Assembly (NCBI GenBank): GCA_020351895.1
Contig: CP070672.1
Coordinates: 337,906-343,632, forward strand
Direction of reading: 5' to 3'
Source of the DNA: Thermoplasmata archaeon
GTDB taxonomy: Archaea; Thermoplasmatota; Thermoplasmata; GCA-020350865
Length of the DNA: 5,727 nucleotides
The notes beneath the pieces are model-generated. The model had not been told where the DNA came from and made no database searches. It saw nothing but the letters and a program-made list of their open reading frames with translations. A program made the position numbers and the translations under genes. This document shows, one piece after another, positions 1 through 3,200 of this stretch; the stretch's first letter is position 1, and every line of letters starts with the position of its first letter.

Positions 1-90
1 ATGCCTGTGATTGGCACACTAGCGATATTCATTGTTATCAGAAAAAGGAAAAGGACGATATGTGAGGGGGAATCGAAGGAGAGACGATAA
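1..90 (+). CDS. C-terminal tail of an upstream membrane/surface protein (partial)
   Basis: Reading from base 1 gives 29 codons ending at TAA 88-90. The start is outside the window, or base 1 happens to be an ATG. The tail contains a hydrophobic run, PVIGTLAIFIVI, followed directly by RKRKR and a short polar end. This hydrophobic-then-basic ending is typical of a C-terminal membrane anchor with a cytoplasmic basic stop, as seen on many archaeal secreted or surface proteins. The gene lies in the same direction as the large gene, 202 bp upstream, so the locus may hold more than one surface protein. The visible segment is too short to assign a family. The alternative frame starting at base 3 stops at 63-65 and has no membrane-like character, which favours the frame given here. 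Confidence 0.5.
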   Translation: MPVIGTLAIFIVIRKRKRTICEGESKERR

Positions 91-128
91 ATCGCAATAA
101 AACATCGAAGAAATCTGCGATTTAAACC

Positions 129-146
129 GGGTTTCTGCCCTTTTTT
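129..146 (+). terminator. Possible oligo-T terminator after the upstream gene
   Basis: GGGT (129-132) can pair with GCCC (137-140) around a TTCT loop, with one G-T wobble, and is followed directly by six T residues (141-146). The stem is short and weak. Archaeal RNA polymerase stops mainly at oligo-T tracts, so the T6 about 50 nt after the upstream stop codon is the more meaningful part. Assignment is by position and pattern only. Confidence 0.35.
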
Positions 147-155
147 AGCCATACC

Positions 156-199
156 AAATTTTTAAAAATTTTAAAAAATTGTATAATCATTGTATAATT
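156..199. repeat. A/T palindrome followed by a tandem 11-bp repeat in the intergenic region
   Basis: Bases 156-171 read AAATTTTTAAAAATTT, a perfect 16-bp palindrome. Just after it, bases 178-188 (ATTGTATAATC) and 189-199 (ATTGTATAATT) form a head-to-tail repeat differing only at the last base. An 11-bp period is about one helical turn, so both copies would lie on the same DNA face. They sit roughly 35-55 bp upstream of the best TATA-like box, a plausible place for a regulator. Each copy also contains a TATA-like TATAAT, so they may simply be alternative promoter elements. Low-complexity A/T sequence makes chance palindromes fairly likely. Confidence 0.4.
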
Positions 200-233
200 C
201 GTACAGATTATTGGATTTTTACTACATAATTAC

Positions 234-250
234 CTTATATATTTATTATA
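234..250 (+). promoter_or_regulatory. Candidate archaeal TATA box for the large gene
   Basis: The run CTTATATATTTATTATA is the most TATA-like stretch close to the start codon. Archaeal transcription usually begins about 25 nt downstream of the box, which here would be near 262-270 and would leave a short leader of roughly 25-30 nt before ATG 293. No convincing purine-rich BRE is visible upstream (bases 221-233 are ACTACATAATTAC). The flanking region is A/T-rich and holds other TATA-like matches at about 181-199, so the exact element is uncertain. Confidence 0.4.
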
Positions 251-281
251 ATAGAATGGACCAGAGCACATTATATTCTCT

Positions 282-285
282 GGTG
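282..285 (+). promoter_or_regulatory. GGTG ribosome-binding site for ATG 293
   Basis: GGTG matches part of the archaeal Shine-Dalgarno consensus (GGAGGTGA) and ends 7 nt before ATG 293. The next in-frame stop upstream is TAA 227-229, and no in-frame ATG lies between it and 293. The ATG at 256 is in another frame. This supports 293 as the start. Confidence 0.45.
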
Positions 286-292
286 TAATTTC

Positions 293-3200
293 ATGGTGGA
301 TACTAGAAGTAATAAACCGAAACAGCGAAAGTGCCCCTTGTGTCATAAACCGATCCCCCAAAATGCAGATAAATGCTCTAATTGCGGGGCGCTGATAAGG
401 AAAAGACAGATAAAAGGAGTGATAAAACCGAAAAAAGGTGCTCCCCCCCAGGGGGACAATAAAAAAATCTTTAGAGATTTTGTCAAGCGCTACGAGAAAA
501 TAGAGAGTACAACTGAACAAAAGGCGACACCGAGCAAACCTCCAGTTTCTAAACGTAAATTTGAATCGTATAAATTCAACTGTAAGAAATGCGACAAAAT
601 GTTAGATGCGAGTATGGTCCTAATCGGCAAGGGCCATAAGATAAGATGTCCTGAGTGCAATTCATTGGTCAAACGCGTTTCTGAAGGAGATACTGGGCCT
701 TTACCTCCAAAGATAGAAGAGGAACCGATACAAAAAAAAGAAGATATATCCTTAAAAGAAAAGGATTCGGTCAAAATAGAGGAAGAATATGAATGTCCCG
801 AATGTGGCGCTACAGTAGCCTCCACGGCTACAAAATGTCAAACTTGCGGCACAGAATTTCAGGAATTTGATGAGCTGCCGGATGAACTTGGTGACCTCCT
901 CACAGGAAAAATCGATGATATCCTGAAGCGCGCCCCAAAAGAGGAGAAGATTGGTCAAAAGGAAACTATTGAGTGTCCAAAATGTAGATATAGTGTTGAT
1001 AAGAAAGCAACAAAATGCCCGAAATGTGATTGGGAACTCACGGATTATGAAGAATTATTTTTGGATTTCGAAGAATCGCCAGATAGGGAATTGGAAACAT
1101 CGCTTGAAGAACTTGCAGAGCTCACTAAGCTCATCGAAGTTGAGGAGGAGGAGGAGGAAATAGTAACTGAATTCGAATGCCCGGTTTGTAGCGGTATCGT
1201 GGAAGAAACAGACACAAAATGTCCAAGCTGTGGAGTAGAGTTCTCTGATTTCGATGAATTACCAGATCAACTTCTAAAGGCAACCATCGATGAATTGGAT
1301 AAGATTATCGAGGATACTGCTTTAGAAATCAAGGAGGATGAAAAAAAGAGCATTGAATATCCCCCTCTCGAAGGTAAGATTGAGAAAGAAGTAGAAAAAG
1401 AAAAGGTAAAGGCAAAAATCCTTATTGGCGAACCCAAGAAATATCAAGACATATCCACCGATTCTCTAAGAGAAGAGGCGGATATCGGGGATATGAAAGG
1501 GACTAAGATAGTAAAAGAGCCTGAAATTATTGGAAAGGGATTTCGGTGTCCAATATGTCGTAATGAGGTATCACCAGGTGAGGCCTTCTGTTCAGAATGT
1601 GGTATGATATTAAGTGATGGCAAGAGGGCCAAAGAGGATCATATGCCCGATTTTGTTTCTGGGATACAAAGCGTAATTAGGGAATTGAAATCCCTGGCTG
1701 AGAAAGGGGATATCAGAAGAAAACTGAAATTAATAGAGGAGAAAATATCAACTAATCTCACAGATGAGGATCTTTGGTACCAAAGAGGGATTTTACAGGC
1801 TGAAATCGGGCTCCTACAAAAATCGATTAAGTCCTTTAATACCGTGATAAAACTCAATCCAAATCATAAGAAAGTTTGGATCGCCAAGGCTAACATACTC
1901 AAGAAACAAAACAAAATAGAGGAGGCAGCTGAGTGCTATGAAAGAGCCTTCGACGCAATGATGCCTGCTTTTCCGAAAAAGCCTGATATAGACAAGGAGC
2001 CCCTGAAAAAACCACTGAAAAAGCCATCAAAAAAGCCCGTGAAAATACCAATAAAACCCGAAAAAATTCCCTCAGAATTGAGCATGACGAAAGGCGTCAG
2101 ACCGAGGAGAATCGGATTGACAAATGGCCTAACGAATGGGATGACAAATGGCCTTAAGAAGGCAAGGTCTGGTTTGACAAATGGGCTTAAGAAATCCAGG
2201 TTAGGGTTGACAAACGGTTTAACAAATGGACTTACTAACGGCCTGAAGAAATCAAGGTTTGGATTAACAAATGGGCTTACCAATGGTATGAAGAGATCCA
2301 AAATTGGATTGACAAATGGACTTACAAACGGCCTTACAAATGGCCTGACCAATGGGCTCACAAACGGCCTTAGAGCCTTAAAGGCGGGTCTTACAAATGG
2401 TATCACAAACGGTAATGGTATTACAAATGGTCTTGGAGGAAGACAGGTTTTAATTGAGCGAAGGAACTCGAAATTAGGTATGTTTGCAGTGGTCATATTG
2501 GTAATGTTGCTGGTTTTTTCACCTTATCTTTTATTTGGGACCCAAAAACCACCAGATGGAATAAATATAGATGGACAGTTTGGGGATTGGAAGAAAATAG
2601 GATCGACCTCTGATAATTCTGAGGGTGTACCCTTTAATTTAAATGTTGATATAATCGATTATAGGGTGGATGACAGGCTGATGGAACTCTCTTTCTACTT
2701 ACGGGTTGAAGGCAGCATATTAGCAGGGGAGCCTGGTGGAGATAAGCATGTTGATACAGCCTATGTTTTCTTAGATACTGATCAAATTTCGACTTCAGGA
2801 TATTTCATCAAAGGAATTGGTTCAGACTACATGCTGGAGATTTATGGCTGGGACGGTAAGGTAATTGGTGGAACCATATATAACTATGATACAGTAGAGC
2901 AGGATTGGAATTTATGGGAGTATGTTGGATCGATTACAGCTGCTGCAGGGAGTTCTGAGATAGAGGCTCGGGTTTCTTATAGCACACTTTATCTTCAGAA
3001 AAATGATCCAGTGGATGTTCTTTTCTACATGCAGAGTTGGGACAGATTTGAGGATTTCTCAGACACAGTGATTAGTAATGATAAAGGCATACTATCTGTT
3101 ACACAACAGGGTGTTGGGAGGGATGTTATAAGTGGAAATGGAAACAGACTGTTAAAACTTGAACTTGAAGCACTAGGTGCAGATATTTTTGTTAGTGAGC

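Noticed and set aside
442..456. C7 run followed by G5 that can form a GC hairpin, and an A8 run at 732-739, as possible frameshift or regulatory sites.
   Set aside because: The frame stays open and the domain pattern continues correctly through both, so there is no sign of programmed slippage; they are only places where sequencing errors would be likely.
230..958. Minus-strand open frames opposite the first zinc ribbons.
   Set aside because: The plus strand encodes intact Cys quartets here, so these are shadows of it.
1142..1159. GAGGAGGAGG run resembling a strong Shine-Dalgarno site inside the gene.
   Set aside because: It encodes a run of six glutamates in an acidic linker and no in-frame start codon with coding support follows at a suitable distance.
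951..1163. A 70-codon plus-strand frame overlapping ribbon 4.
   Set aside because: It is out of frame with the main gene and covers conserved zinc ribbon 4; the product is a basic, unstructured-looking sequence.
1936..2496. A 186-codon minus-strand reading frame with a repetitive PFV-type protein.
   Set aside because: It is the antisense shadow of the TNG array; its repeats mirror the plus-strand repeats and it has no independent promoter or known motif.
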